From Phycicoccus sp. CSK15P-2 (lineage in GTDB: Bacteria; Actinomycetota; Actinomycetes; Actinomycetales; Dermatophilaceae): 64,000 bases of DNA. Shown one piece after another: positions 45,843-54,538 of the stretch (positions are counted from its first letter, which is position 1; every line of letters starts with the position of its first letter). Position numbers and translations under genes: made by a program. Under the pieces are notes generated by a model. That model was not told the origin of the DNA. It searched no databases and saw only the letters and a list, made by a program, of their open reading frames with translations. The stretch spans positions 1-64,000 of the forward strand of contig NZ_JAFDVE010000017.1 of assembly GCF_016888005.1 (NCBI RefSeq), in the 5' to 3' direction.

Positions 45843-46222
45843 GAGCCCACCCCCACGACGTGCCGGACCTCGGGGACCCGGCCCCGGACGCAGAGGACGC
45901 CCACGACGTCGACCCGCACCTGCTCGGGCCGTACCCCCCGTGCCGCCACGTAGGCCGCGGCGAGACGGCGCAGCCGGAGTGCCTTGGCGACCGTCACGGC
46001 CTCGACGGGGTCGCCGTACGCCGTCCCCCGCCGGGTCTTGACCTCGCAGACCACGAGGCATGCGCCATCCCGCGCGACGATGTCGATCTCGCCGTGCTCG
46101 CACCGCCAGTTGCGCTCCAGGACCTCGAGCCCTCGGTCACGCAGGTACCGCGCTGCGAGCGTCTCCCCGTACCGACCGAGCGTTGCCCGGTCAGGTGGCT
46201 GCCGTGTCGTGTCCGTGCCCAT
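45839..46222 (-). CDS. yraN: UPF0102 family putative nuclease YraN
   Basis: A 127-residue protein with the restriction-like core GRYGETLAARYLRDRGLEVL, ERNWRCEHGEIDIVARDG and VVCEVKTRRGTAYGDPVEAV. The Asp, Glu and Lys of the E/D-x-K motif are all present. Function is unproven. First gene of a tightly overlapped set with comM and dprA; the 418-base region upstream (46223-46640) separates it from DUF2469. Confidence 0.92.
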   Translation of the reverse strand: MGTDTTRQPPDRATLGRYGETLAARYLRDRGLEVLERNWRCEHGEIDIVARDGACLVVCEVKTRRGTAYGDPVEAVTVAKALRLRRLAAAYVAARGVRPEQVRVDVVGVLCVRGRVPEVRHVVGVGS

Positions 46223-46640
46223 GGGTCGAGCGAAGCCGACCGGGGGTGAGGGGCGCCACGTGCCGGGCCCGGCCTGTGGACGACCGCGTCGGAGGCGCCG
46301 GCTGTGGACGAACCGTCGTCCGGGCGGCGCCGTGCCGCAGCGGCCGGGAGCATCCGAGCCCGCCGACAACGGGCGGGATACAGCGGGACCACCCGACCAC
46401 GGTCCGACCTGTACATCTACCCCCCGGGGCGCCCGTCGGTGTCGTCCGCCCGTCCCGGGCGCACCGATGCGCCGGACGGGGGTGCAGGAGCGGTCGTCGG
46501 ACGCTTCCGCACCCGCGAGGGGCGAAGCGCACGGGCGTCGACGGAACAACGGCCCGGACACGGCCGGGTGGGAAGATCGCGTCGGAGGCGCCGGCTGTGG
46601 ACGGCGGCGGTGTCAGGAGGTCGGGGTCAGGAGGTCGGGG
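46223..46640. repeat. Gene-free region with 26-base direct repeats and a REP-like palindrome
   Basis: No convincing gene. The same 26 bases (starting CGCGTCGGAGG, ending GGCTGTGGACG) occur at 46285-46310 and 46578-46603. Between them lies an inverted repeat, GGGCGGGATACAGCGGGACC (46371-46390) facing GGTCCGACCTGTACATC (46401-46417), related to the elements at 30091 and 58254. Two further short direct repeats (AGGAGGTCGGGGTC) lie at 46616-46643. A non-coding mobile remnant or a small RNA locus is possible. Confidence 0.55.
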
Positions 46641-46955
46641 TCAGAAGTCGCCTTTGGGCAGCTCGAGGTCGCTCTTGGCGAGCTCCTCGACGTTGACGTC
46701 CTTGAAGGTCACGACCCGCACGGTCTTGGCGAAGCGCGCCGGGCGATAGATGTCCCACACCCAGGCATCGTGCATCGTGACGTCGAAGAACACCTCGCCG
46801 CCGTCGCTGCGGACCTTCACGTCGACGCTGTTGCACAGGTAGAACCGCCGCTCGGTCTCGACGACGTGGCTGAACAGCCCGACGACGTCGCGGTACTCGC
46901 GGTACAGCGCGAGCTCCGCCTCGCTCTCGTACTTCTCGAGATCCTCCGAGCTCAT
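46641..46955 (-). CDS. DUF2469 family protein
   Basis: A 104-residue acidic protein conserved in actinobacteria: [20 protein letters not shown], then [20 protein letters not shown] and [20 protein letters not shown]. Always found beside rnhB and yraN. No known function. ATGA overlap with rnhB indicates coupled translation. Confidence 0.93.
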   Translation of the reverse strand: MSSEDLEKYESEAELALYREYRDVVGLFSHVVETERRFYLCNSVDVKVRSDGGEVFFDVTMHDAWVWDIYRPARFAKTVRVVTFKDVNVEELAKSDLELPKGDF

Positions 46956-47683
46956 CGCTCTCCCACCGGCATCTGCGTCACCAACCCATCATCGTCCATC
47001 GAACCCGGCAGCCGCCACGAGCGCCGGTGCCACACCGACGGACCGTGGGCCCGCAGCGCGTCGAGGTGCTCCGGAGCGGCGTAGCCCTTGTTGCCTGTCC
47101 ACCCGTAGGCCGCATGCTCGCCGTCCTCGGCGCCGAGCCCGACCATGATCGCGTCCCGCTCGACCTTCGCCAGCACGCTGGCGGCGGCCACCGAGGAACA
47201 GCGGAGGTCGGCCTTGACCATGGTGGTCACGGGGGGCGTGGGCACCTCGTCCTCGTGCGCGAAGGCGAGCAGCCCGACGTCCTCGGGGGCCGTGAGCCAG
47301 TCGTGGTTGCCGTCGAGGATGACCAGGTCCGGCCGCACGCCACAGGCTGCGAGGGCGCGCATCCCGGCGAGCCGCAGCGCCGCCATGATCCCGACCGTGT
47401 CGATCTCCGCCGCGCTCGCGTGCCCCACGGCGTGACAGAGGGCCCACCGTTCGATGCGCGGCACCATCGCCTCGCGCGCCTGCGGCTGGAGGAGCTTGGA
47501 GTCCCGCACGCCCTGCGGCGCGGTGCGGCAGGTCTCGTCGATGACGCAGACGCCGACGGTGACCGGACCGGCGAGGGCGCCCCGGCCGACCTCGTCCATG
47601 CCGGCGAGGACCCGGTGTCCGTCCCGCTGCAGGGCACGCTCGACCCGCAGGTTCGGCGCGCGCGACCGGGCCGCCCGGCTCAC
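46952..47683 (-). CDS. rnhB: Ribonuclease HII
   Basis: Removes ribonucleotides and RNA from RNA-DNA hybrids. 243 residues: catalytic DE in [20 protein letters not shown], third acidic residue in [10 protein letters not shown], and the D in [13 protein letters not shown]. The N-terminal 25 residues are Arg-rich. A C-terminal extension of about 30 residues follows the core. GTG 47683 overlaps the lepB stop (GTGA). Confidence 0.94.
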   Translation of the reverse strand: MSRAARSRAPNLRVERALQRDGHRVLAGMDEVGRGALAGPVTVGVCVIDETCRTAPQGVRDSKLLQPQAREAMVPRIERWALCHAVGHASAAEIDTVGIMAALRLAGMRALAACGVRPDLVILDGNHDWLTAPEDVGLLAFAHEDEVPTPPVTTMVKADLRCSSVAAASVLAKVERDAIMVGLGAEDGEHAAYGWTGNKGYAAPEHLDALRAHGPSVWHRRSWRLPGSMDDDGLVTQMPVGER

Positions 47684-48444
47684 GGTGACGCGGCAGCCGA
47701 CGGCACGTCGGCGAACGTCGTCTCGTGGTCGGAGAGCCAGGCGAGGCGGGAGAACGGCCAGACGACGGCGACGGCGCGCCCGGTGATCCGGTCGACCGGT
47801 ACCGAGCCCTGCTCCCCCGTCCCGTCGGGGTCGTGGAACCGCGAGTCCTCGCTGTCCGACCGGTGGTCGCCCATGACCCACACCTTGCCCGCGGGCACGG
47901 TGATGTCGAAGGGCATCGAGCTCGCGACGTCGCCGTCGTGGACGTAGGGCTCCTCGATCGGCTCGTCGTTGACCGTGATCCGCCGGTCGTCGTCGCAGCA
48001 CACGACGTGATCGCCGGGCAGCCCGATGACCCGCTTGATGAGGTGGTCCTCGGACTCACTGGGCAGCACCCCGACGAACACGAGCGCGTCGTGGAGCGCC
48101 TTGGTGGCGCCCGTACGGGTCTCGGCCTCCTCCTGCGGGAGCCCACCGAGCCAGTCGTCCGGGTCCTCGAACACGACCACGTCCCCGTGGTGGAGGTCGA
48201 CGGGCGACGGCGTGAGCTTGGAGACGACGACCCGGTCCCCGACGAGGAGCGTGGTCTCCATGGAGCCGGACGGGATGTAGAAGGCCTGGAGGAACCAGGT
48301 CTTGACGACGAAGGAGAGCACCATCGCCATGACGAGGACCAGGACGGTCTCCTTGACGGCCGCCCCGAGCCAGCGCAGCGCGGCGGAGCCTCCCGACCCG
48401 TCCGACCCGTCCGTGCCCTCTCGGGTGCGTTCGGGGGCGCTCAC
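47680..48444 (-). CDS. lepB: Signal peptidase I
   Basis: Cleaves signal peptides at the outer face of the membrane. 254 residues: one N-terminal transmembrane helix ([20 protein letters not shown]), catalytic Ser61 in [16 protein letters not shown], general-base Lys137 in [11 protein letters not shown], and box [16 protein letters not shown]. Overlaps rnhB by four bases and the degenerate paralogue upstream by four bases. Confidence 0.95.
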   Translation of the reverse strand: MSAPERTREGTDGSDGSGGSAALRWLGAAVKETVLVLVMAMVLSFVVKTWFLQAFYIPSGSMETTLLVGDRVVVSKLTPSPVDLHHGDVVVFEDPDDWLGGLPQEEAETRTGATKALHDALVFVGVLPSESEDHLIKRVIGLPGDHVVCCDDDRRITVNDEPIEEPYVHDGDVASSMPFDITVPAGKVWVMGDHRSDSEDSRFHDPDGTGEQGSVPVDRITGRAVAVVWPFSRLAWLSDHETTFADVPSAAASP

Positions 48445-48818
48445 GGGAGCGCGGAGGTGGTCGGGGCCACGACGCGGCCGACCCGCGAAGGGGGCCAGTA
48501 GCGCAGGACCACCGAGCCGGCTGCCTCGCCGCGGACGTCCCGGGAGGGCACGAGCCGTGCGGCGCCGTCGGTGGCCTCGACGAGGGCGAGGTCACCGGCG
48601 CGGGCGTCGCGGTCGGTTCTGAGGACGAGCACGCGGTCTCCCGGCTCTACGGTCGGCACCTGGACGGCCGACGGGACGTGGTAGGTCTCCAGGAGGAGAC
48701 CCCGGACGAGGCTGGCGACGACGAGCCCTACGACGAGGGCCGGGACCACCGGCGAACGCCGCGACCCGGCACCCACGCGGTCGGTGGGCACCGGGTCGGT
48801 GCGGGCTGGTGCCGTCAT
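48441..48818 (-). CDS. Degenerate signal-peptidase-I-like protein, no catalytic dyad
   Basis: 125 residues. One transmembrane helix (PVVPALVVGLVVASLVRGLL) is followed by ETYHVPSAVQVPTVEPGDRV. That stretch aligns with the signal peptidase box B PSxSMxPTL but has Val52-Gln53 where the catalytic Ser-Met should be. The Lys box and the GDN-SxDSR box are missing; the end VVLRYWPPSRVGRV resembles the family's final strand. It cannot be an active Ser/Lys peptidase. It is intact and in frame, and its stop overlaps the lepB start by four bases, so it may modulate LepB. Confidence 0.78.
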   Translation of the reverse strand: MTAPARTDPVPTDRVGAGSRRSPVVPALVVGLVVASLVRGLLLETYHVPSAVQVPTVEPGDRVLVLRTDRDARAGDLALVEATDGAARLVPSRDVRGEAAGSVVLRYWPPSRVGRVVAPTTSALP

Positions 48819-48872
48819 CGCGTCGAGGGTAACCCCCCGGCCTGTCGACGGCGGCCCGGCGGGTGGTCCGGA

Positions 48873-49232
48873 TCAGGCGTTGGCCGGGGTCTCGCGCTTC
48901 TCGCGGATCTTCGCGGCCTTCCCGCGCAGGTCGCGCAGGTAGTAGAGCTTGGCCCGGCGGACGTCACCGCGCGTCACGACCTCGATCTTGTCGATGATCG
49001 GGGTGTGCAGCGGGAAGGTCCGCTCGACACCGACGCCGAAGGAGACCTTGCGGACGGTGAAGGTCTCTCCGACGCCACCACCGTGGCGGCGGATGACCAC
49101 GCCCTGGAAGACCTGGATACGCGAGCGGGTGCCCTCGACGACCTTGACGTGGACCTTGACGGTGTCGCCGGCGCGGAAGTCCGGGACGTCGGTCTTGATC
49201 GACGCGCGGTCGAGCTCGTCGAAACGCTGCAT
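48873..49232 (-). CDS. rplS: Ribosomal protein L19
   Basis: 119 residues, with [60 protein letters not shown] and the [15 protein letters not shown] end, all typical of bL19. ATG 49232 gives the normal start; the frame runs open 30 codons further up but that part has no L19 similarity. Downstream lie the signal-peptidase genes. Confidence 0.97.
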   Translation of the reverse strand: MQRFDELDRASIKTDVPDFRAGDTVKVHVKVVEGTRSRIQVFQGVVIRRHGGGVGETFTVRKVSFGVGVERTFPLHTPIIDKIEVVTRGDVRRAKLYYLRDLRGKAAKIREKRETPANA

Positions 49233-49330
49233 GACGAATCGCTTTCTCGCGGGCTGCCACAGGTCATCCGCGGTTCTCGGTACTGCTCTGATGTCGTTCG
49301 CGGCGTCGTCACCGGGCCACATGCCTGGGT

Positions 49331-49367
49331 CGGACCGGAGGTCCGGGCACTCCCCCTGCGGCGGGGG
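49331..49367 (-). promoter_or_regulatory. Two hairpins in the rplS leader
   Basis: CGGACC-GGA-GGTCCG (49331-49345) and CCCCC-TGCGGC-GGGGG (49352-49367) are tandem stems 100-135 bases before the L19 start. They may serve in leader-based control of ribosomal protein synthesis. I cannot match them to a named leader. Confidence 0.35.
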
Positions 49368-49461
49368 CCGTTCGTCGGCGGGACGCAGCGCTCAAGTCTG
49401 CCAGAGGTGGGCCACCCCGGCGAAATCGTGCGGCGTCGGCGGCCGGCCCTATCCTGCCGCC

Positions 49462-50220
49462 GTGACGATCGACCCCGGGATCCCCGTCGTCCTCGCCGTC
49501 CTCCTCCTGCTGGGCGTCACCGTCGGCGGGTACGTCGTCGGCCGGCTGCCGGATCCGGCGTCACCGGCCCTGGCCGCCGCCCGCGCCGTCGGGCAGCTCG
49601 GTGTGGCCGCCGTGGTCATCACGGCGGTCGTCCGTTCGCTGCTCCTCTCGGTCCTCCTCCTGTGCGTGATGTTCGGTGTCGCCGTCCTCACGACCACCGG
49701 ACGGGTGGACGCGCGGGGCGCCTGGCCGTGGGCGACGACGGCGATGCTCGCGGGGCTGCTGCCGGTCGTCGTCGTGGTGCTCGCCACGCGCACCGTCCCC
49801 CCGACCGGCCTGGCGCTCATCCCGGTCGTCGGGATCATCGCCGGCAACACGATGAACGGGCACACGCTCGTCTGCCGCCGCGCCTTCTCGGCCCTGCGGG
49901 ACGAGCACGGACAGTACGAGGCGGCACTCTCCCTCGGCCTGACCCGGGCCCAGGCGGTCGAGGAGATCGTCCACCGCCGCGTGCCGGAGGCGCTCGTCCC
50001 TGGGCTGGACCAGGTCCGGACCGCGGGGGTGGTCACCCTGCCGGGCGCCTTCGTCGGGGTCCTGTTGGGTGGCGGGACGCCGGCGCAGGCGGCGGCCGCC
50101 CAGGTGCTCGTGCTCGTCGGGATCATGGCCGCACAGACCGTCACGGCCACCGTCGCCGAGCGGCTCATCGGACGGGCCCTGCTCCTGCCCGACGACCTAC
50201 GGGCAGCCCTGCGGCCCTGA
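49462..50220 (+). CDS. fetB: FetB-like (UPF0014) ABC transporter permease
   Basis: A 252-residue permease with about seven hydrophobic segments and the UPF0014 motif PVVGIIAGNTMNGHTLVCRR, followed by the loop YEAALSLGLTRAQAVEEIVH and the conserved VTLPGAFVGVLLGGGTPAQA. In E. coli, FetA (ATPase) and FetB export iron. No FetA-like ATPase lies nearby. Probably leaderless: TATCCT at 49450-49455 ends six bases before GTG 49462. Divergent from rplS, convergent with trmD. Confidence 0.85.
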   Translation: MTIDPGIPVVLAVLLLLGVTVGGYVVGRLPDPASPALAAARAVGQLGVAAVVITAVVRSLLLSVLLLCVMFGVAVLTTTGRVDARGAWPWATTAMLAGLLPVVVVVLATRTVPPTGLALIPVVGIIAGNTMNGHTLVCRRAFSALRDEHGQYEAALSLGLTRAQAVEEIVHRRVPEALVPGLDQVRTAGVVTLPGAFVGVLLGGGTPAQAAAAQVLVLVGIMAAQTVTATVAERLIGRALLLPDDLRAALRP

Positions 50221-50244
50221 CCCCGCACCGAGCCCGGTCGCGAG

Positions 50245-51462
50245 TCAGCGGCGGCGTCTGGTGAGGTCGACGGTGCCGGGGAAGGTGCCCTCGCCGGGGA
50301 CGAGCCGGTAACCGGCGCGCTTGTACCGGCGGATGTTCGCCTCACTGACCAGGGCGGTGTTGACCCAGAACGTCGTGACCGACCCGGGTGCGCCGGCCTC
50401 GGCGAGGGCGAGCAGGGCTCGGCCCAGCCCACGTCCGCGCAGGTCGGGCGCGACCATGAGCCGCCCCGTCTCCCAGACGGCCGCGTCGCCGGCGCGAACC
50501 CGCCCGCGGACCGCCCCGACCAGTCGCCCCGGTGCCGTGCCGGCGGAGGGCAGCCGGGCGACCCACGTCGTCCACTCGGTGAGCCCGCGGGCCACGTCCT
50601 CGAGGGACTCGACGTGCGCCGGGATCTCCCAGCTGCGAGCACGCTGGGCCTCGGGCACCCAGCAGGCGAGCTGGAGAACGTGCAGCTCCGGCACGTCGGC
50701 GGGCACGGCGGGCCGGACGTCGAGGTCGTCGAGCCCCTCGACACCGGCGGAGGCGGCCGCGAGGTCCGGGCGGCGAGCGACCGTGCGGGCGACGCGCTGC
50801 GCGTGCCGCCACCGCTCGATGTCCGTGTGGTTCCCGGAGAGGAGGACCGGAGGTACCTCACGCACCGTGCCGTCGTCGTCCCAGGCTGCGGGGCGGGTGT
50901 ACACCGGGTACTCGAGCAGGCCGCCCTCGTGCGACTCCTCGAGGAGCGACTCGGCGTTGCCGACGACGCCCGGCAGCAGCCGCGCGACGGCCTCGACCAT
51001 GGCGAGGACCGCGACCTCGCCACCGTTGAGCACGTAGTCGCCGAGTGAGACGACCGTGACGGGCATCCGCTCCGCGGCGTGCTCGTAGACCCGCTCGTCG
51101 ATGCCCTCGTAGCGACCACAGGCGAAGGCCAGCCACGGCTCGTCGGCCAGCCGGTGCGCCATCGCCTGGTCGAAGGGGACGCCACCCGGACCGGGGACGA
51201 GCAGGTGCGGCACCGGAGCGGCCTCCACGGTCCCCGTGGCCACGACGTGGTCGAGTGCCTCGGCCCACGGCTCGGGCTTCATGACCATCCCCGCGCCGCC
51301 ACCGAACGGGCTGTCGTCGACCGTGCGGTGGCGGTCGTGGGCGAAACCGCGCAGGTCGTGGACGTGGACGTCGAGCAAGCCGTCACGCCGGGCCCGGCCG
51401 ATGAGCGACAGCTCCAGCGGCTCGAGGTACTCCGGGAAGATCGTGACGACGTCGAGGCGCAC
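50245..51462 (-). CDS. trmD: tRNA (guanine37-N1)-methyltransferase fused to a GNAT acetyltransferase
   Basis: 405 residues. The first about 240 are complete TrmD, which makes m1G37 in tRNAs: [32 protein letters not shown], knot segment [20 protein letters not shown] and [21 protein letters not shown]. The last about 150 ([20 protein letters not shown] onward) are a GNAT acetyltransferase with acetyl-CoA loop [19 protein letters not shown] and AGYRLV near the end. No stop or frame break lies between. Normal TrmD is about 240-270 residues. The GNAT substrate is unknown. Starts three bases after rimM. Confidence 0.92.
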   Translation of the reverse strand: MRLDVVTIFPEYLEPLELSLIGRARRDGLLDVHVHDLRGFAHDRHRTVDDSPFGGGAGMVMKPEPWAEALDHVVATGTVEAAPVPHLLVPGPGGVPFDQAMAHRLADEPWLAFACGRYEGIDERVYEHAAERMPVTVVSLGDYVLNGGEVAVLAMVEAVARLLPGVVGNAESLLEESHEGGLLEYPVYTRPAAWDDDGTVREVPPVLLSGNHTDIERWRHAQRVARTVARRPDLAAASAGVEGLDDLDVRPAVPADVPELHVLQLACWVPEAQRARSWEIPAHVESLEDVARGLTEWTTWVARLPSAGTAPGRLVGAVRGRVRAGDAAVWETGRLMVAPDLRGRGLGRALLALAEAGAPGSVTTFWVNTALVSEANIRRYKRAGYRLVPGEGTFPGTVDLTRRRR

Positions 51463-51464
51463 GG

Positions 51465-52004
51465 TCAGCCCTCGAGGTCGAACAGGCCGTCGGGTGCCTG
51501 GAGGACGAGCCCACCGCCGGCGACGTCCACGTCCGGGACGAGGGCGGCGACGAACGGGACGAGCCCTTCGCGGCCGTCGTCGAGGCGCACGACGAGCCGG
51601 TCCTGGGCGGCACCGACCTCGAGCCCGGCCACCTCGCCGAGACGCGCGCCGCCGGGGTCGTGGACGACGAGGCCGACGAGGTCCTCCTCGGTGAAGGTGT
51701 CGGGGTCGTCCTCGTCGGCGACCGGTGGACCGTCGGCGGAGAGAACGAGCCGGGTGCCGCGCAGCCCCTCGGCGGCGGTGCGGTCCGGCACCTCGGCGAA
51801 GGCGACGAGCCAGATGCCACGGTGGACGCGCGTGGAGCGGACGGTCAGCTCGCGGGGCACCCCGGACCCCGGCTCGGCCCGGGTCTCGAGTACGGCGCCG
51901 TCGGCGAGCCGCCGCTCGGGCTCGTCGGTGTGCAGCCGCACGGTGACCTCACCGCGCAGACCGTGCGGCTTGCCGATCCGGGCGACGACGGTGCGCTCGC
52001 TCAC
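51465..52004 (-). CDS. rimM: 16S rRNA processing protein RimM
   Basis: Assists 30S head maturation and binds S19. 179 residues; N-terminal RimM barrel [20 protein letters not shown], then a PRC-barrel with [20 protein letters not shown] and [22 protein letters not shown] 52004 is used. Separated from khpA by the hairpin at 52027-52071, and tightly linked to trmD. Confidence 0.95.
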   Translation of the reverse strand: MSERTVVARIGKPHGLRGEVTVRLHTDEPERRLADGAVLETRAEPGSGVPRELTVRSTRVHRGIWLVAFAEVPDRTAAEGLRGTRLVLSADGPPVADEDDPDTFTEEDLVGLVVHDPGGARLGEVAGLEVGAAQDRLVVRLDDGREGLVPFVAALVPDVDVAGGGLVLQAPDGLFDLEG

Positions 52005-52026
52005 GGGCTCCTCCTCGGGGACGACG

Positions 52027-52071
52027 ACGGCGGGGCGCACCGGGGAGTCTCCTCCCGGCACGCCCCGCCGT
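52027..52071 (-). terminator. Strong nested hairpin between khpA and rimM
   Basis: ACGGCGGGGCG (52027-52037) pairs perfectly with CGCCCCGCCGT (52061-52071); inside, CCGGG pairs with CCCGG. The nested hairpin sits mid-operon and probably reduces rimM-trmD transcription relative to rpsP-khpA. Confidence 0.7.
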
Positions 52072-52083
52072 GGTGGACGCGGG

Positions 52084-52326
52084 TCAGCGGACCCGGTCGG
52101 TGTCGACGATGTCGATGCGGACCGGGCGGCCACCGGCGAGGGCACCCATGACGGTGCGCAGCGCGCTGGCGGTACGGCCCGAGCGGCCGATGACCCGGCC
52201 GAGGTCCTCGGGGTTCACGCGTACCTCGAGGACCTCGCCGCGACGGTTGTCACGGCGCCGGACCTGCACGTCGTCCTTGTGGTCGACGATGCCGGTGACG
52301 AGGTGCTCGAGCGCCTCCTCGAGCAC
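52084..52326 (-). CDS. khpA: KH-domain RNA-binding protein KhpA
   Basis: An 80-residue single KH domain: VRRRDNRRGEVLEVRVNPED, then the GxxG loop in LGRVIGRSGRTASALRTVMG. KhpA works with KhpB in RNA binding and cell-size control in Gram-positives. The LEEALEHLVTGIVDHKDDVQ start is the family N-terminus. Sits one base after rpsP stop region, standard rpsP-khpA-rimM-trmD order. Confidence 0.93.
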   Translation of the reverse strand: MLEEALEHLVTGIVDHKDDVQVRRRDNRRGEVLEVRVNPEDLGRVIGRSGRTASALRTVMGALAGGRPVRIDIVDTDRVR

Positions 52327-52328
52327 GG

Positions 52329-52868
52329 TCAGGCCTTGTCCTCGCCGGAGGCGGAGTCCGCCGCGTCGGCGTCGGCGTCCGTGGACTCCGCGGCGGCCTC
52401 GCCCGAGTCGGTGTCGGCGGCCGGAGCGGCCTCGGCCTGCGGCGCCTCCGCCGGGGCCTCGTCAGCAGCCGGAGCCTGCTCGGCGGGAGTCTCCTCCGCG
52501 GCCTTCTTGGCGGTCTTCTTCCGCGGGGTGGTGGCGGCGCCACCGTCGGTGTCCGCGCGGCCCGCGGCGGCGACCGCGGCCTCGTACAGGTCCTTCTTGC
52601 TCTGCTTCGGCTCGGCGACCTTGAGGGTGCCGTCCTTGTAGTGCTTGAGGAGCGCGGCGACGGCCTCGGTCGGCTGGGCGCCCTGGCCGACCCAGTAGTC
52701 GGCCCGCTCCATGTCGATCTCGATGAGCGAGGGCTCCTGGTTGGGGTCGTACCTGCCGATCTCCTCGATCGCCCGGCCGTCCCGCTTGGTGCGGGAGTCC
52801 ATGACGACGACGCGGTAGATGGCGGTGCGGATCTTGCCCATCCGCTTCAGACGGATCTTGACGGCCAC
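52329..52868 (-). CDS. rpsP: Ribosomal protein S16 with acidic C-terminal tail
   Basis: Core S16 in the first about 85 residues: [40 protein letters not shown], and [20 protein letters not shown]. Total 179 residues, about twice E. coli S16 (82), because of a basic [18 protein letters not shown] linker and KKTAKK patch, then a long Ala/Glu/Asp-rich tail. GTG 52868 is preceded by GGAGA. The tail is like that of S2 at 38244. Confidence 0.95.
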   Translation of the reverse strand: MAVKIRLKRMGKIRTAIYRVVVMDSRTKRDGRAIEEIGRYDPNQEPSLIEIDMERADYWVGQGAQPTEAVAALLKHYKDGTLKVAEPKQSKKDLYEAAVAAAGRADTDGGAATTPRKKTAKKAAEETPAEQAPAADEAPAEAPQAEAAPAADTDSGEAAAESTDADADAADSASGEDKA

Positions 52869-53037
52869 GTGTGTGGTCTCCGTTCGGTTGTGAGCGCGGC
52901 GAGACCGCACGGGTTCATGCGGGGTACCGACACTCGGTGTGTAGGCGTCCGGTCCGGTGCCTCGGAAGACGGCGGGCCCGGACGGGTACAGCCCGCCATT
53001 GTGCCAGAGCCCGGCCCGTCGGCCGAATCCACGACCG

Positions 53038-53511
53038 TCAGCGGTTGGTCCACGCGTCGGGCGCGTCGAGCAGGGGGCGGACGTGCTCCGGCAGCCGGCC
53101 CGACAGGACGTCCGCCAGCGTCGTGGCGTCGAGGACGTCGCGCAGCGCGGCCCGGACGGCCACCCACAGGGCGGGGAGGTGCTCGGCGACACCGGTGTAG
53201 GCGGTGTCCTGCGGCCGGAGCCCGCGCACCTCCGCGAGAGGGCCGGACACGGCCCGGAACACCTCGCCCACACTGACCTCGGCGGCCGGCCTCGACAGCG
53301 TGTAACCGCCGCGCGCTCCGCGGGTGCTCTCGACGAGGCCGGCGGACCGCAGGTCGGCGACGACCGCCTCGAGGAACCTGCGCGGCAGCTCCTGGGCCGT
53401 CGCGAGCGCGTCGACGCTCACCGGGCCCCGTTCCTCGTCGGCGGCACGGGCCAACGTGAGCATGGCCCGGACGGCATAGTCGGTGCGGGCGGAGATGTCC
53501 ACGGGCGCCAT
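53038..53511 (-). CDS. Rrf2-family transcriptional regulator without cysteines
   Basis: A 157-residue Rrf2 protein: winged helix [40 protein letters not shown], wing [20 protein letters not shown]. It contains no cysteine, so it is not an Fe-S sensor like IscR or NsrR; CymR-type or other ligand sensing is more likely. Divergent from the TauE-like exporter, with an AT-rich shared control region at 53512-53605. The natural inference is control of sulfur-anion export. Confidence 0.9.
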   Translation of the reverse strand: MAPVDISARTDYAVRAMLTLARAADEERGPVSVDALATAQELPRRFLEAVVADLRSAGLVESTRGARGGYTLSRPAAEVSVGEVFRAVSGPLAEVRGLRPQDTAYTGVAEHLPALWVAVRAALRDVLDATTLADVLSGRLPEHVRPLLDAPDAWTNR

Positions 53512-53539
53512 CCTGACAGGCCGTCCGAGGGGGCGTGGT

Positions 53540-53600
53540 TTGCACTCATCTTATTCCTACCCGTACAGTAGAGATTAAATACCTACTAGTTAGATAGGAT
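53540..53600 (+). promoter_or_regulatory. Promoter and candidate Rrf2 operator
   Basis: TTGCAC (53540-53545) and TACAGT (53564-53569), 18 bases apart, form a good promoter for the exporter at 53606. Just after it ATACCTAC...GATAGGAT (53579-53600) is an imperfect inverted repeat around TAGTTA. The stretch is strikingly AT-rich compared with the rest of the window. Confidence 0.5.
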
Positions 53601-53605
53601 TTACG

Positions 53606-54538
53606 ATGCGCAGGCTCCTCCTCCTCGCTCTCGTCGGCCTCGGCGCGCAGCTCGTCGACGGCTCGCTCGGGATGGCGTACGGGGTCACCTCGACCACGCT
53701 CCTGCTCGCGATCGGCACCAACCCCGCCGCGGCCTCGGCGACGGTCCACCTCGCCGAGATCGGGACGACCCTCGCCTCGGGGGCGTCCCACTGGCGCTTC
53801 GGGAACGTCGACTGGCGGGTCGTGCTGCGCATCGGCATCCCCGGTGCGGTCGGGTCCTTCGCCGGTGCCACCTTCCTCGCCGGGCTCGACACGTCGGTTG
53901 CGGCGCCGGTCATGTCGCTCGTGCTGCTCACCCTCGGCGTGTACGTCCTCACCCGCTTCACGGTCAAGGGCCTGCGCCGCGACCGGCTCGGGCACCCGCT
54001 CCGGCGTCGCTTCCTGGCCCCGCTCGGGCTCTTCGCCGGCTTCGTCGACGCCACCGGTGGGGGTGGCTGGGGGCCGGTCGGCACCCCGGCGCTCCTCGCC
54101 AGCGGGCGTATGGAGCCGCGCAAGGTCGTCGGCTCGGTCGACACCTCGGAGTTCCTCGTCTCGCTCGCCGCGAGCCTCGGGTTCCTGCTCGCCCTCGGCA
54201 CGGCCGGCGTCGACGTCGCCTGGGTGCTGGCTCTCCTCGCCGGCGGGCTCGTCGCGGCACCGGTCGCCGCGTGGCTCGTCCGGCACGTGCCGCCGCGCGT
54301 CCTCGGCTCGGCGGTCGGCGGGGTCATCGTCCTCACGAACTCCCGCACCCTGCTCAAGAGCGAGTGGGTGGACGCCGGCGAGGGCACCCGCTGGATCGTC
54401 TACGCGATGCTCTACGCGGTGTGGGCCGGGGCCGTCGCGTGGTCGGTACGGGCACATCGCGCCGAGCAGGCCGCCGTGGACGCCGAGCTTGCCGAGCTCG
54501 CCGAGCCCGAGGGGACCGGCCGCACCGTCACACGGTGA
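53606..54538 (+). CDS. TauE/SafE-family exporter (second copy)
   Basis: A 310-residue membrane protein with about eight hydrophobic segments: LLLALVGLGAQLVDGSLGMA start, GLFAGFVDATGGGGWGPVGT in the second repeat, and SEFLVSLAASLGFLLA. The DGSLGMAYGVTSTTLL opening marks the larger TauE branch related to predicted sulfite/thiosulfate transporters. Different in sequence from the 250-residue copy at 9501. A charged C-terminal tail ends in overlap of 11 bases with the convergent amidohydrolase. Regulated with the Rrf2 gene. Confidence 0.85.
   Translation: MRRLLLLALVGLGAQLVDGSLGMAYGVTSTTLLLAIGTNPAAASATVHLAEIGTTLASGASHWRFGNVDWRVVLRIGIPGAVGSFAGATFLAGLDTSVAAPVMSLVLLTLGVYVLTRFTVKGLRRDRLGHPLRRRFLAPLGLFAGFVDATGGGGWGPVGTPALLASGRMEPRKVVGSVDTSEFLVSLAASLGFLLALGTAGVDVAWVLALLAGGLVAAPVAAWLVRHVPPRVLGSAVGGVIVLTNSRTLLKSEWVDAGEGTRWIVYAMLYAVWAGAVAWSVRAHRAEQAAVDAELAELAEPEGTGRTVTR

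Noticed and set aside
46261-46610. TGTGGAC motifs as DnaA boxes or an origin
   Set aside because: They do not match TTGTCCACA well, come from the direct repeats, and no origin genes are near.
49233-49322. In-frame N-terminal extension of rplS
   Set aside because: Thirty extra codons have no L19 similarity; [12 protein letters not shown] is the family start.
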